From: Polynucleobacter sp. AP-Reno-20A-A9
GTDB lineage: Bacteria; Pseudomonadota; Gammaproteobacteria; Burkholderiales; Burkholderiaceae
Length of the DNA: 64,000 nucleotides
Assembly: GCF_018882085.1 (NCBI RefSeq)
Contig: NZ_JACVPB010000004.1
Coordinates: 1-64,000, forward strand
Direction of reading: 5' to 3'
This document shows positions 36,940-45,529 of this stretch, piece after piece. The notes below the pieces were generated by a model. That model searched no databases, was not told where the DNA came from, and worked only from the letters and a program-made list of their open reading frames with translations. The position numbers and the translations under genes were made by a program. Within the stretch, counting starts at the first letter, position 1. Every line of letters starts with the position of its first letter.

Positions 36940-37970
36940 TGCCGCAAACTCCTGAATCGAATCCCATTGATTATATCGATGATGAGGATTTCATCTCCCT
37001 AGACATCCCTTTAGAGATGGCTGGCGAGCGCTTGGACAAGGTGCTAGCAGGGTCTTTGCCTGATTATTCTCGCAATCGCCTTAAGGCTTGGGTTGAGGCA
37101 GGGGCTGTTATGGTCGACGGAAAGGTTACCAAAGCCCGTTATTTGCTCCATGGCGGCGAGAGTATTAAGGTCTTTCCACAAGAAATGCCCGAGCAATTTG
37201 CCTTCAGCCCTGAAAATATTCCCCTGGATGTTGTTTATGAGGATGAGGCCATCATTGTGGTCAATAAGCCGCCAGGTCTGGTGGTTCACCCGGCAGCTGG
37301 AAATTGGTCTGGAACCCTGTTGAATGGCCTTTTATTTCATTATCCTGAGCTCAAGACGCTTCCCAGAGCTGGAATTGTCCATCGCCTGGATAAAGACACT
37401 TCGGGCTTGATGGTGGTTGCCAGAACATCGCAAGCCCAAACCTCCCTGGTGCGTCAACTTCAGGAAAGAACAGTAGGGCGTCGCTATTTAGCTTGGGTGT
37501 GGGGTGATGCCCCAAGTCAAGGCAAGGTCCTAGCTTCTGTTGGGCGGGATCAGCGAGACCGCCTCAAGATGGCCGCAGGTAGTCCACAAGGAAAGCCAGC
37601 AGCTACTTTATTTCGACGCTTGGCTAAGGGTCTAGTGGGAGAGTCTGCTGTTGCACTGTTGGAGTGCCGCCTAGAAACCGGGCGCACACATCAGATTCGC
37701 GTTCATCTAGAATCGCTCGGCTTTCCTTTGGTGGGCGACCCGGTATATCGCAAAAAGGCGCCGGGTGCAGCTAAAAATCTTTCATTTAATCGTCAGGCAT
37801 TGCATGCTTTTGCTTTAAGTCTTCAACATCCGGTAAGAAATGAATTAATGACTTGGTTCCGCTTACCGCCTCAAGATTTATTGGATTTGTTGCCCCAGCT
37901 TGGAATGAATGATGATGTTCTTCCTAAAGAGTCTGTTGTGTTGGCCTCTATTGAAAATGAAGCGCGCTGA
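36933..37970 (+). CDS. rluD: 23S rRNA pseudouridine synthase RluD
   Basis: A 345-residue pseudouridine synthase with an N-terminal S4 domain (GERLDKVLAGSLPDYSRNRLKAW, about residues 31-53) and catalytic motif HRLDKDTSGLMVVA. C-terminal GRTHQIRVHLESLGFPLVGDPVY is typical of RluD/RluC. It starts at a GTG whose position overlaps the divergent bamD start by seven bases; the purine-rich stretch upstream is distant. It overlaps pgeF by one base, as in many proteobacteria. Confidence 0.93.
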   Translation: MALPQTPESNPIDYIDDEDFISLDIPLEMAGERLDKVLAGSLPDYSRNRLKAWVEAGAVMVDGKVTKARYLLHGGESIKVFPQEMPEQFAFSPENIPLDVVYEDEAIIVVNKPPGLVVHPAAGNWSGTLLNGLLFHYPELKTLPRAGIVHRLDKDTSGLMVVARTSQAQTSLVRQLQERTVGRRYLAWVWGDAPSQGKVLASVGRDQRDRLKMAAGSPQGKPAATLFRRLAKGLVGESAVALLECRLETGRTHQIRVHLESLGFPLVGDPVYRKKAPGAAKNLSFNRQALHAFALSLQHPVRNELMTWFRLPPQDLLDLLPQLGMNDDVLPKESVVLASIENEAR

Positions 37971-38731
37971 TGAGTTTGCTCGAGCCTCAATGGCCCGCTC
38001 CAAAGTCGGTGCGCACATTAGTAAGCACAAGGTCGGGTGGTGTAAGTCAAGCCCCATATGATTCCTTAAACCTAGGCGATCATGTCGGTGATCGCACTGG
38101 GGATGTTTTAGCTAATAGAGTTATTTTTACTAAAGAGATGCCAGGCGAGCCGCTTTGGTTAAAGCAGATTCACCGAACAACAGTGAGCACTCCGCAAACC
38201 CGGCACTTAAACCAGGGAATGCCAATTGAGGCAGATGCCTCGGTCACCAACACTCCTGAAGAAGTCTTGGTGATCATGACGGCAGATTGCCTGCCTGTTT
38301 TATTTACCAACTCCAATGGGACTGCTATTGGTGCTGCCCACGCCGGCTGGAGAGGGCTTTGCGCAGGCATTCTGGAAAATACAATTGCCGAAATGTTAAA
38401 AATTGCTGGCGACTCTACTGCTGCGGATTTGATGGCATGGCTGGGACCAGCTATAGGACCTCAATCATTTGAGGTTGGCGAGGATGTTGTGAAATCCTTT
38501 CAAGACTCCGGCTTTCCGGTTCCAACAAATGCATTTAAAGCAATACCCAATAAGAGTGGAAAGTACCTTGCAGATATTTACCTATTAGCAAGAGGGCGTT
38601 TAGAGGCTTGCGGTATGAGAATGATTTTTGGCGGCGAATACTGCACCGTTAGAGATCAACAGCATTTTTTCTCTTATCGTCGCGATGGTGAGACCGGAAG
38701 ATTTGCCTCAGCTATTTGGATTGAAAAATAG
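37970..38731 (+). CDS. pgeF: Purine nucleoside phosphorylase / laccase-domain protein YfiH
   Basis: A 253-residue DUF152 protein. Zinc-site motifs GAAHAGWRGLCAGI (His) and TADCLPVL (Cys) are intact, with the C-terminal CTVRDQQHFFSYRRDGETGRFAS. The family has been described as a purine nucleoside phosphorylase and as a peptidoglycan editing factor. Start overlaps the rluD stop (TGATG), giving coupled translation, a common pairing. Confidence 0.9.
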   Translation: MSLLEPQWPAPKSVRTLVSTRSGGVSQAPYDSLNLGDHVGDRTGDVLANRVIFTKEMPGEPLWLKQIHRTTVSTPQTRHLNQGMPIEADASVTNTPEEVLVIMTADCLPVLFTNSNGTAIGAAHAGWRGLCAGILENTIAEMLKIAGDSTAADLMAWLGPAIGPQSFEVGEDVVKSFQDSGFPVPTNAFKAIPNKSGKYLADIYLLARGRLEACGMRMIFGGEYCTVRDQQHFFSYRRDGETGRFASAIWIEK

Positions 38732-38847
38732 GCTCTGCACAAAAGCATGCGGGTTAGTACTAGCCCGTGCACCAAGCTAGGGTTATTGCGTATAACTCTA
38801 TAGCGCTTAAGGGCGGAGAATGTCCTTAATTAATTGAAGAGACCACT

Positions 38848-40482
38848 ATGTTTGCAGGCATGAATACCGGTGCAACACCATCTTTGGCGCCGCATCATAT
38901 GGCGCTAATTCCGCCAGAGCGTTTGTCTGAAATCCAGAAAGAATATTTCACGGAGTTGGCACACATTGCAACCAACCCCGAAGCTATTGAAGTCAAAGAT
39001 CGTCGTTTTGCAGGGAAGGCTTGGCACTCCTCGTGGAGCAAAGTGATTGCAGCTACTTATTTACTCAATTCCAAACATCTTATGGAATTGGCAAAAGCGG
39101 TTGAGACTGACGAAAAATCAAAGCAGAAAATCCTCTTTACTACTGAGCAAATGATTGATGCGCTATCGCCATCAAACTTTATTGCCACCAATCCAGAAGT
39201 ATTGGAAAGTATCATTAGTTCCCAAGGTCAATCCATTCAAAAGGGGATTGTTAATTTGTTGGGAGATATGAAAAAAGGCAAGGTCTCTCAAACCGACGAA
39301 TCTGCTTTTGAAGTTGGAAAGAATATTGCCACCACAGAAGGTCATGTGGTGTTTCGTAATGAGTTATTTGAGTTAATTCAATACACGCCATTAACGGAGC
39401 ATGTATTTGAGCGGCCTTATTTAATGGTGCCACCCTGTATCAACAAGTATTACATTCTCGACTTACAACCCGATAACTCTGTAGTGCGCCACATGGTGAG
39501 CCAGGGCCATACCGTGTTCTTGGTTTCCTGGAAGAACCCAGATGCATCCATGGCTCAAGTGAGCTGGGAGGATTACGTAGGCAAGGGCGTTATCAAAGCG
39601 ATTGATGTGGTTAAAGAGATCGGCGACACGAAGCAAATTAATATTTTGGGATTCTGCGTTGGCGGAACCTTAACAAGCTCAGCATTAGCTGTGCTGGCTG
39701 CTCGAGACGAGCACCCAGCAGCAAGCTTGACACTCTTAACTACCTTATTGGATTTCACGGATACCGGGATTCTCGATGTCTTTATCGATGAAGGCATGGT
39801 GGAAATGCGTGAGAACTCCATTGGCGGCAAAGGTGGCAAGTACGGCATGATGTCAGGCCTTGATTTGGGTAATACCTTTTCATTCTTGCGGCCAAATGAT
39901 TTGGTATGGAACTACGTAGTGGAAAACTATCTCAAAGGTAATTCACCTCCACCATTTGATTTGTTGTATTGGAATGGTGACTCCACTAATCTTCCTGGCG
40001 CAATGTATTGCTGGTACCTACGCCACACTTATTTGCAAAATGATTTAGTGAAGCCAGGTAAGGTAAAAATTTGCGGAGAGAAAGTGGATCTCGGAAAAAT
40101 TCATTGCCCTGCATATTTATATGCATCGCAAGAGGACCATATTGTTCCTTGGCGGTCAGCTTACGAGTCAACCCACCTTCTTAAAGGTAAAAATCGTTTT
40201 GTATTAGGTGCATCTGGACATATAGCGGGTGTGATTAATCCTCCAGCAAAAAATAAGCGCTATTACTTTGAAAACAGCAAGATTGCAGCAACAGCACAGG
40301 AGTGGTTGGAGGGCGCAAAACAGATTCCAGGTAGTTGGTGGCCCGATTACACCAAATGGCTTGAGCAATTTGGTGGTGAAAAGAAACCCGCAAGCACTAC
40401 TTTTGGAAATGCTAAGTACAAAAAAATGGAAGCGGCACCTGGTGTGTATGTAAAAGAAAAAGCAACACCAGAACTCAATTAA
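38848..40482 (+). CDS. phaC: Poly(3-hydroxyalkanoate) synthase, class I
   Basis: A 544-residue enzyme polymerising (R)-3-hydroxyacyl-CoA. The nucleophile is Cys270 in the modified lipase box GFCVGG; Asp (in QEDHIVPW) and His (in GASGHIAGVINPP) complete the triad. Length and context are those of class I short-chain synthases, though somewhat shorter at the N-terminus than the Ralstonia enzyme. GAAGAG lies before the ATG. phaB and phaR follow. The 116-base gap before it contains an inverted repeat (38750-38768) without a T run. Confidence 0.95.
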   Translation: MFAGMNTGATPSLAPHHMALIPPERLSEIQKEYFTELAHIATNPEAIEVKDRRFAGKAWHSSWSKVIAATYLLNSKHLMELAKAVETDEKSKQKILFTTEQMIDALSPSNFIATNPEVLESIISSQGQSIQKGIVNLLGDMKKGKVSQTDESAFEVGKNIATTEGHVVFRNELFELIQYTPLTEHVFERPYLMVPPCINKYYILDLQPDNSVVRHMVSQGHTVFLVSWKNPDASMAQVSWEDYVGKGVIKAIDVVKEIGDTKQINILGFCVGGTLTSSALAVLAARDEHPAASLTLLTTLLDFTDTGILDVFIDEGMVEMRENSIGGKGGKYGMMSGLDLGNTFSFLRPNDLVWNYVVENYLKGNSPPPFDLLYWNGDSTNLPGAMYCWYLRHTYLQNDLVKPGKVKICGEKVDLGKIHCPAYLYASQEDHIVPWRSAYESTHLLKGKNRFVLGASGHIAGVINPPAKNKRYYFENSKIAATAQEWLEGAKQIPGSWWPDYTKWLEQFGGEKKPASTTFGNAKYKKMEAAPGVYVKEKATPELN

Positions 40483-40514
40483 CAATTAACGAAGGTTTTA
40501 ATAAGGGGAAAGCA

Positions 40515-41255
40515 ATGTCTCAAAAAGTCGCATATGTAACTGGTGGTATGGGTGGTATTGGTACCGCTATCTGCCAACGTTTGGCTAAAGATGGCTTCAA
40601 AGTGATCGCAGGCTGCGGCCCCAATTCCCCGCGTAAGGATCGCTGGATCGGCGAACAAAAGGCGTTGGGCTACGACTTTATCGCTTCAGAGGGTAATGTT
40701 TCTGATTGGGATAGTACAGTTGCCGCCTTTGAGAAGGTCAAGGCTGAAGTGGGTCGTGTGGATGTATTGGTGAACAACGCCGGCATTACGCGTGACAGCG
40801 TTTTCCGCAAAATGACTCCAGATGCCTGGAAAGCCGTTATTGACACCAATCTGAACTCCTTGTTTAACGTTACCAAACAAGTGATTGATGGCATGGTTGA
40901 AAATAATTGGGGCCGAATCATCAATATTTCTTCAGTAAATGGTCAAAAGGGCCAGTTTGGCCAAGCTAACTATTCAACAGCAAAAGCAGGCCTTCACGGC
41001 TTCACAATGGCTTTAGCTCAAGAGGTTGCCACTAAGGGCGTCACTGTAAATACAGTATCTCCTGGTTATATCGGCACCGACATGGTTAAGGCCATTCGGG
41101 AAGATGTTCTTGAAAAGATTGTTTCCGGGATACCAGTCAAGCGTTTGGGTACACCTGACGAGATTGCTTCTATTTGTTGCTGGATTGCATCAGAAGATGG
41201 TGGCTATGCTACTGGAGCAGACTTTTCATTAAACGGCGGCATCCACACTGGTTAA
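40515..41255 (+). CDS. phaB: Acetoacetyl-CoA reductase
   Basis: A 246-residue short-chain dehydrogenase reducing acetoacetyl-CoA to (R)-3-hydroxybutyryl-CoA with NADPH. The cofactor motif TGGMGGIGTAIC is at about residues 10-21, NNAGITRD follows, and the active site is Ser in INISSVNGQKGQFGQ and Tyr-Lys in NYSTAKAG. It lies 32 bases after phaC, with GGGGAAAGC before its ATG. Confidence 0.95.
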   Translation: MSQKVAYVTGGMGGIGTAICQRLAKDGFKVIAGCGPNSPRKDRWIGEQKALGYDFIASEGNVSDWDSTVAAFEKVKAEVGRVDVLVNNAGITRDSVFRKMTPDAWKAVIDTNLNSLFNVTKQVIDGMVENNWGRIINISSVNGQKGQFGQANYSTAKAGLHGFTMALAQEVATKGVTVNTVSPGYIGTDMVKAIREDVLEKIVSGIPVKRLGTPDEIASICCWIASEDGGYATGADFSLNGGIHTG

Positions 41256-41383
41256 TATTGCACCGCAACAATTAATTCAGTATTTGTTGTATGTGCAGTA
41301 CGCAACACAACGTATTTACCTTTTGGTCAACTTAAGGCTAAACTACGTTGATGTTGCGATGCAGTAAATAGTTAGGAAAATAC

Positions 41384-41944
41384 ATGGTTACCCGCGCTAA
41401 ACGAGCTGGCGAAGATCGGCTCATCAAGAAGTACCCGAATCGTCGTCTCTACGATACCCAGACAAGTACGTATGTCACGCTATCCGACATTAAAAACTTA
41501 GTCATGGCTAATGAAGTTTTTAAAGTGGTCGATGCTAAAACTGAAGAAGATTTAACCCGCAATATTTTGCTGCAAATTATTCTTGAAGAAGAAGCTGGTG
41601 GTGCTCCAGTGTTTTCTTCACAAATGCTTTCTCAAATCATTCGCTTTTACGGAAACTCCATGCAAGGTTTGATGGGGAATTATCTTGAAAAGACCATGCA
41701 ATCATTTGTGGATATTCACAATAAGCTTGGCGATCAAACGAAGGGTCTTGGTGCTGGTAGCACACCAGAGGCCTGGTCACAAATGATGAATCTCCAAAAT
41801 CCTCTGATGCAGGGTTTAATGGGAAACTACATGGAGCAAAGTAAAGATCTCTTTATCAAAATGCAAGAGCAGGTACAGGGTTCACAAAATATCTTTGGAA
41901 ATTTCCCATTCAACCCCCAGTCCAATAAAGCTGAAAAAGAATAG
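41384..41944 (+). CDS. phaR: PHA synthesis repressor PhaR
   Basis: A 186-residue regulator with the PHB/PHA accumulation N-terminal DNA-binding domain ([21 protein letters not shown] at about 12-32) and a central region that binds PHB. PhaR represses phasin and its own gene and is released when PHB granules form (known). The C-terminus has Gln/Met/Asn-rich helices ([16 protein letters not shown]). The 128-base upstream gap contains several TGCA and GCAAC elements that may be its own binding sites. It is followed within two bases by rimO. Confidence 0.93.
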   Translation: MVTRAKRAGEDRLIKKYPNRRLYDTQTSTYVTLSDIKNLVMANEVFKVVDAKTEEDLTRNILLQIILEEEAGGAPVFSSQMLSQIIRFYGNSMQGLMGNYLEKTMQSFVDIHNKLGDQTKGLGAGSTPEAWSQMMNLQNPLMQGLMGNYMEQSKDLFIKMQEQVQGSQNIFGNFPFNPQSNKAEKE

Positions 41945-41946
41945 TT

Positions 41947-43305
41947 GTGGCCGGAAAAATTGGATTTGTATCCTTAGGATGTCCTAAGGCACTTGTAGAC
42001 TCTGAGCTTATCCTGACGCAGTTAAGTGCTGAAGGGTATGAGACCGCCAAGGATTATTCTGGCGCCGATCTTGTAGTTGTGAATACCTGCGGCTTTATTG
42101 ACTCTGCTGTAGAAGAAAGTCTTTCTGCTATTGGCGAGGCTCTTGCTGAAAATGGCAAAGTCATTGTGACTGGCTGTCTAGGCGCGAGAAAAAATGCCGA
42201 CGGCAATGATCTCATATCGAGTATTCACCCCAAAGTCCTCGCTGTTACTGGTCCCCATGCAACCGACGAGGTAATGCAAGCAATTCATTTGCATCTGCCT
42301 AAGCCGCATGATCCATTCGTAGATTTAGTTCCCCCGGCTGGCGTCAAACTCACGCCAAAGCATTACGCCTATCTCAAAATTAGTGAAGGCTGTAACCATC
42401 GCTGTACTTTCTGCATCATTCCCAATATGCGTGGCGATTTAGTTTCGCGGCCGATTGGTGAGGTGTTGCTTGAAGCTAAACGATTATTTGAGTCTGGCGT
42501 AAAAGAGCTGTTAGTTGTCTCCCAGGATACGAGTGCTTATGGTGTTGATATTCAATATCGCACCGGCTTTTGGGATGGCAAACCAGTTAAAACCAAAATG
42601 TTTGATTTGGTCAATGCATTAAACCAAATTGCTCGCGAACATCAGGCTTGGGTGAGATTGCATTATGTTTATCCATACCCACACGTGGATGATGTATTGC
42701 CTTTGATGGCTGAGTTCTCAGAGCATGGCTATGGTGTCCTTCCGTATTTAGATATTCCTCTGCAGCATTCCCACCCAGACGTCTTGAAGCGCATGAAGCG
42801 TCCAGCGAGCGGTGAGAAGAATTTGGAGCGCATCTTAGCCTGGCGTGAAGCTTGCCCAGATTTGGTTATTCGTAGCACCTTTATTGCGGGCTTTCCTGGC
42901 GAGACTGAGGAGGAGTTTGAACATCTCCTCAATTTTTTGGAAGAGGCTCAAATTGATCGTGCTGGTTGTTTTGCCTACTCGCCTGTAGATGGGGCTACAG
43001 CAAATCAATTGGATAACCCAGTTCCTTCTGCTCTAAGAGAAGAGCGTCGCGCTAGGTTTATGGCTAAAGCCGAAGATATTTCCATCAAACGGCTTGCTAA
43101 AAAAATAGGCAAACGTATCCAGGTCATCATTGATCGGGTGGATGATTCTGGCGGAATTGGCAGAACAATCGGTGATGCCCCAGAAATTGATGGTCTAGTG
43201 AGGGTTTTGCCCCCTAGCAAGCCTTCTAAGCGCTATCGCGCCGGTGAAATCATTAAGGCTAATGTTATCGGCTCCCAAGGGCATGACCTAATAGCCGAAA
43301 CTTGA
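41947..43305 (+). CDS. rimO: Ribosomal protein S12 methylthiotransferase RimO
   Basis: A 452-residue radical-SAM enzyme adding a methylthio group to Asp of ribosomal protein S12. The radical cluster cysteines are C149, C153 and C156 in CNHRCTFC; the N-terminal cluster uses C12, C48 and C77. A C-terminal TRAM domain (about 385-450) is present, and its ending with [25 protein letters not shown] supports RimO. It starts with GTG two bases after the phaR stop, an unusual partner for a PHA regulator. Confidence 0.94.
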   Translation: MAGKIGFVSLGCPKALVDSELILTQLSAEGYETAKDYSGADLVVVNTCGFIDSAVEESLSAIGEALAENGKVIVTGCLGARKNADGNDLISSIHPKVLAVTGPHATDEVMQAIHLHLPKPHDPFVDLVPPAGVKLTPKHYAYLKISEGCNHRCTFCIIPNMRGDLVSRPIGEVLLEAKRLFESGVKELLVVSQDTSAYGVDIQYRTGFWDGKPVKTKMFDLVNALNQIAREHQAWVRLHYVYPYPHVDDVLPLMAEFSEHGYGVLPYLDIPLQHSHPDVLKRMKRPASGEKNLERILAWREACPDLVIRSTFIAGFPGETEEEFEHLLNFLEEAQIDRAGCFAYSPVDGATANQLDNPVPSALREERRARFMAKAEDISIKRLAKKIGKRIQVIIDRVDDSGGIGRTIGDAPEIDGLVRVLPPSKPSKRYRAGEIIKANVIGSQGHDLIAET

Positions 43306-43352
43306 CGAATGCAATAAAACTGAGAGCTGGTTTACCTATTTAGTACAAAGTC

Positions 43353-43369
43353 AGCCCAATAATTGGGCT
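43353..43369. repeat. Perfect small palindrome between rimO and the thiolase
   Basis: AGCCCAATAATTGGGCT is an 8-bp inverted repeat around a single central base. It lies 48 bases after rimO and six bases before the thiolase ribosome site. No T run follows, so an operator or RNA hairpin affecting thiolase translation is as likely as a terminator. Confidence 0.5.
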
Positions 43370-43386
43370 TAGCAAAGGGGATTGAT

Positions 43387-44571
43387 ATGAGTCGTGATGT
43401 CGTTGTCTTAAGTGCAGTTCGTTCCGCAATTGGCACCTTTAATGGTTCCCTCAGTAGCTTTGAGCCTTCCGAGCTCGGCGGCATTGTGATGAAAGAAGCG
43501 GTCGCTCGCTCAGGTGTTGATCCAGCATTGATAAATTACGTGACTGTTGGCAATACTATTCCCACAGATAGTCGTTATGCCTATGTAGCGCGCGTTGCAT
43601 CAATTCAGGCTGGCTTGCCAATGGAGTCCGTAGCGATGGCTTTGAATCGTTTGTGCAGCTCAGGATTGCAAGCGATTGTCACTACTGCGCAGCAAATTAT
43701 GTTGGGTGATTGTGATTATGGTGTTGGTGGTGGTGTAGAAGTGATGTCGCGTGGAATGTACGGTTCACCAGCTATGCGTAGTGGTGCTCGCATGGGCGAC
43801 ACCAAGATGCTTGACTTGATGGTTGCGGTTTTGACAGACCCATTTGGCGTTGGTCATATGGGTGTTACGGCTGAAAACCTCGTTGAAAAATGGAAGCTGA
43901 CTCGCGAAGAACAGGATGCATTGGCAGTAGAGTCACATCGCCGTGCAGCAAATGCCATTAAAGAAGGTCGCTTTAAGTCTCAGATCGTTCCAATCACTAT
44001 CAAGACTCGCAAAGGCGATATCGTCTTTGATACGGATGAGCATTGCAAGCCAGATACCACCATGGAAACGCTTGGCAAGATGAAGGCGGTGTTTAAAAAA
44101 GAGGGTGGTTCCGTAACAGCTGGAAACGCTTCTGGCATCAATGACGGCGCCGCATTCTTTGTATTGGCTGACGCTGAAACTGCAAAGAAGGCGGGGCATA
44201 AACCTATCGCTCGTTTGGTTTCATATGCAGTTGCTGGTGTGCCAAACCACATCATGGGCGAAGGCCCAATTCCTGCAACTAAGATTGCTCTTGAGCGTGC
44301 TGGCCTCAAATTAGATCAAATTGATGTGATTGAATCTAATGAGGCGTTTGCGGCTCAAGCTTTGGCTGTTACTAAAGGTCTAGGATTGGATCCGGCCAAG
44401 ACTAACGTCAATGGTGGCGCGATTGCTTTGGGTCACCCAATTGGATGCTCTGGTGCTGCGATTGCCACTAAGGCAATTCATGAGTTGCACCGCGTTCAAG
44501 GAAAATATGCTTTGGTAACAATGTGTATTGGCGGTGGACAAGGTATTGCAACTATTTTTGAGCGTCTTTAA
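43387..44571 (+). CDS. Acetyl-CoA acetyltransferase (beta-ketothiolase)
   Basis: A 394-residue thiolase condensing two acetyl-CoA or cleaving beta-ketoacyl-CoA. Catalytic Cys is in NRLCSSGLQAI, the second region has GGAIALGHPIGCSGA and the third the CIGGGQG cysteine. The start at 43387 (MSRDVVVLS) has AAGGGG six bases before; a longer frame would begin within the intergenic palindrome region. It probably supplies acetoacetyl-CoA for phaB and could be called phaA or bktB; sequence alone does not separate them. Confidence 0.92.
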   Translation: MSRDVVVLSAVRSAIGTFNGSLSSFEPSELGGIVMKEAVARSGVDPALINYVTVGNTIPTDSRYAYVARVASIQAGLPMESVAMALNRLCSSGLQAIVTTAQQIMLGDCDYGVGGGVEVMSRGMYGSPAMRSGARMGDTKMLDLMVAVLTDPFGVGHMGVTAENLVEKWKLTREEQDALAVESHRRAANAIKEGRFKSQIVPITIKTRKGDIVFDTDEHCKPDTTMETLGKMKAVFKKEGGSVTAGNASGINDGAAFFVLADAETAKKAGHKPIARLVSYAVAGVPNHIMGEGPIPATKIALERAGLKLDQIDVIESNEAFAAQALAVTKGLGLDPAKTNVNGGAIALGHPIGCSGAAIATKAIHELHRVQGKYALVTMCIGGGQGIATIFERL

Positions 44572-44617
44572 GCCCTTAAATAGGAATTGAAATTACGCTG
44601 ATCTCTTGGGTAAAAAC

Positions 44618-45508
44618 TTAAGATATCAGTAGTAAAGCAGCATCTAAGCCGACTCGGTCAAAAGCCGCGTCGGCTTTTTCTTTGACGACAGGCTTTGCTT
44701 GGTAAGCAACGCTAATGCCCGAACCGTTCATCATGATTAAGTCATTAGCACCATCACCCATTGTGATGGCGTTAGCCTTGGTGCAGCCAAGACGGGCGCA
44801 GGCCGCATCTAAATGAGCTGCTTTAGCGGCACCATCAACGATGTCTCCAAGGACTTTGCCAGTTAGCTTTCCATCATTGATTTCTAGGGTATTGGCTTGC
44901 GTCTGCTTAAATCCCAATTGCTGGCGTAACTTTTCTGTAAAAAAGGTGAATCCGCCTGAGACAAGCAGGGTGTACAAGCCACGCTCATGAGCTCCAGCCA
45001 AAAGTTCTGCTGCGCCAGGGTTGGGTCGTAAGCGCTCTCTATAAACAGACTCAAGCGCATCAGCATGAACGCCTTCTAATAGAGCAACACGCCTTCTTAA
45101 GCTTTCTTTAAAGTCTTTAATTTCACCGCGCATAGTGGCTTCAGTGATTTCAGCCACAGCAGATTTCTTACCAGTAAAGTCTGCAATCTCATCGATACAT
45201 TCAATATTAATCAATGTTGAATCCATATCCATCGCTAGTACACGGATGTCCTGCGGCAATAGATCTGGCTTTAGAAAGCAAAGGTCTGCATTAAAGCTGG
45301 CGGCAATCGTTCGCAGCTGCTCTCGTTGAGCGATATCCAGATGTGCCTTAGATTCAAAGCGCTCGCAGTAGTAGCTCCTATTGCTGGTTTGGCCGCCAGT
45401 TGAGTGCAGCGAAATGCCAAACCTTAAGGCTTGATCCTTTAATGAAAAGATGAGCTTCTCAGCAATGGGCTCCCTTGACAGGGTTACAAGGACTTGGTGA
45501 TTAGTCAT
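44618..45508 (-). CDS. serB: Phosphoserine phosphatase
   Basis: A 296-residue HAD phosphatase completing serine synthesis. The DxDST motif is MDMDSTLIN with nucleophile D94 and acid D96; motif II is LLVSGGFTFF and motif III/IV is MGDGANDLIMM. The N-terminal 85 residues match the SerB regulatory-like domain. It lies 21 bases after mfd on the minus strand. Its last codons overlap a plus-strand terminator for the thiolase. Confidence 0.94.
   Translation of the reverse strand: MTNHQVLVTLSREPIAEKLIFSLKDQALRFGISLHSTGGQTSNRSYYCERFESKAHLDIAQREQLRTIAASFNADLCFLKPDLLPQDIRVLAMDMDSTLINIECIDEIADFTGKKSAVAEITEATMRGEIKDFKESLRRRVALLEGVHADALESVYRERLRPNPGAAELLAGAHERGLYTLLVSGGFTFFTEKLRQQLGFKQTQANTLEINDGKLTGKVLGDIVDGAAKAAHLDAACARLGCTKANAITMGDGANDLIMMNGSGISVAYQAKPVVKEKADAAFDRVGLDAALLLIS
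44646..44679 (+). terminator. Thiolase terminator inside the serB coding end
   Basis: On the plus strand AAGCCGAC (44646-44653) pairs with GTCGGCTT (44669-44676), followed by TTTC, with a 15-base loop that can pair further. It lies 75 bases after the thiolase stop but within the 3' coding region of the convergent serB, so the same bases encode SerB residues and form the hairpin. Confidence 0.65.
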
Positions 45509-45529
45509 GACTTAATAATAATCGGATTG

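Noticed and set aside
38745-38770. Inverted repeat CGGGTTAG/CTAGCCCG after pgeF
   Set aside because: A plausible hairpin, but there is no T run and no link to a known operator; not strong enough to list as a terminator.
41256-41383. TGCA/GCAAC repeats as PhaR operators
   Set aside because: Several short matches exist, but none forms a convincing symmetric site; PhaR autoregulation is known in other species but cannot be located here by eye.
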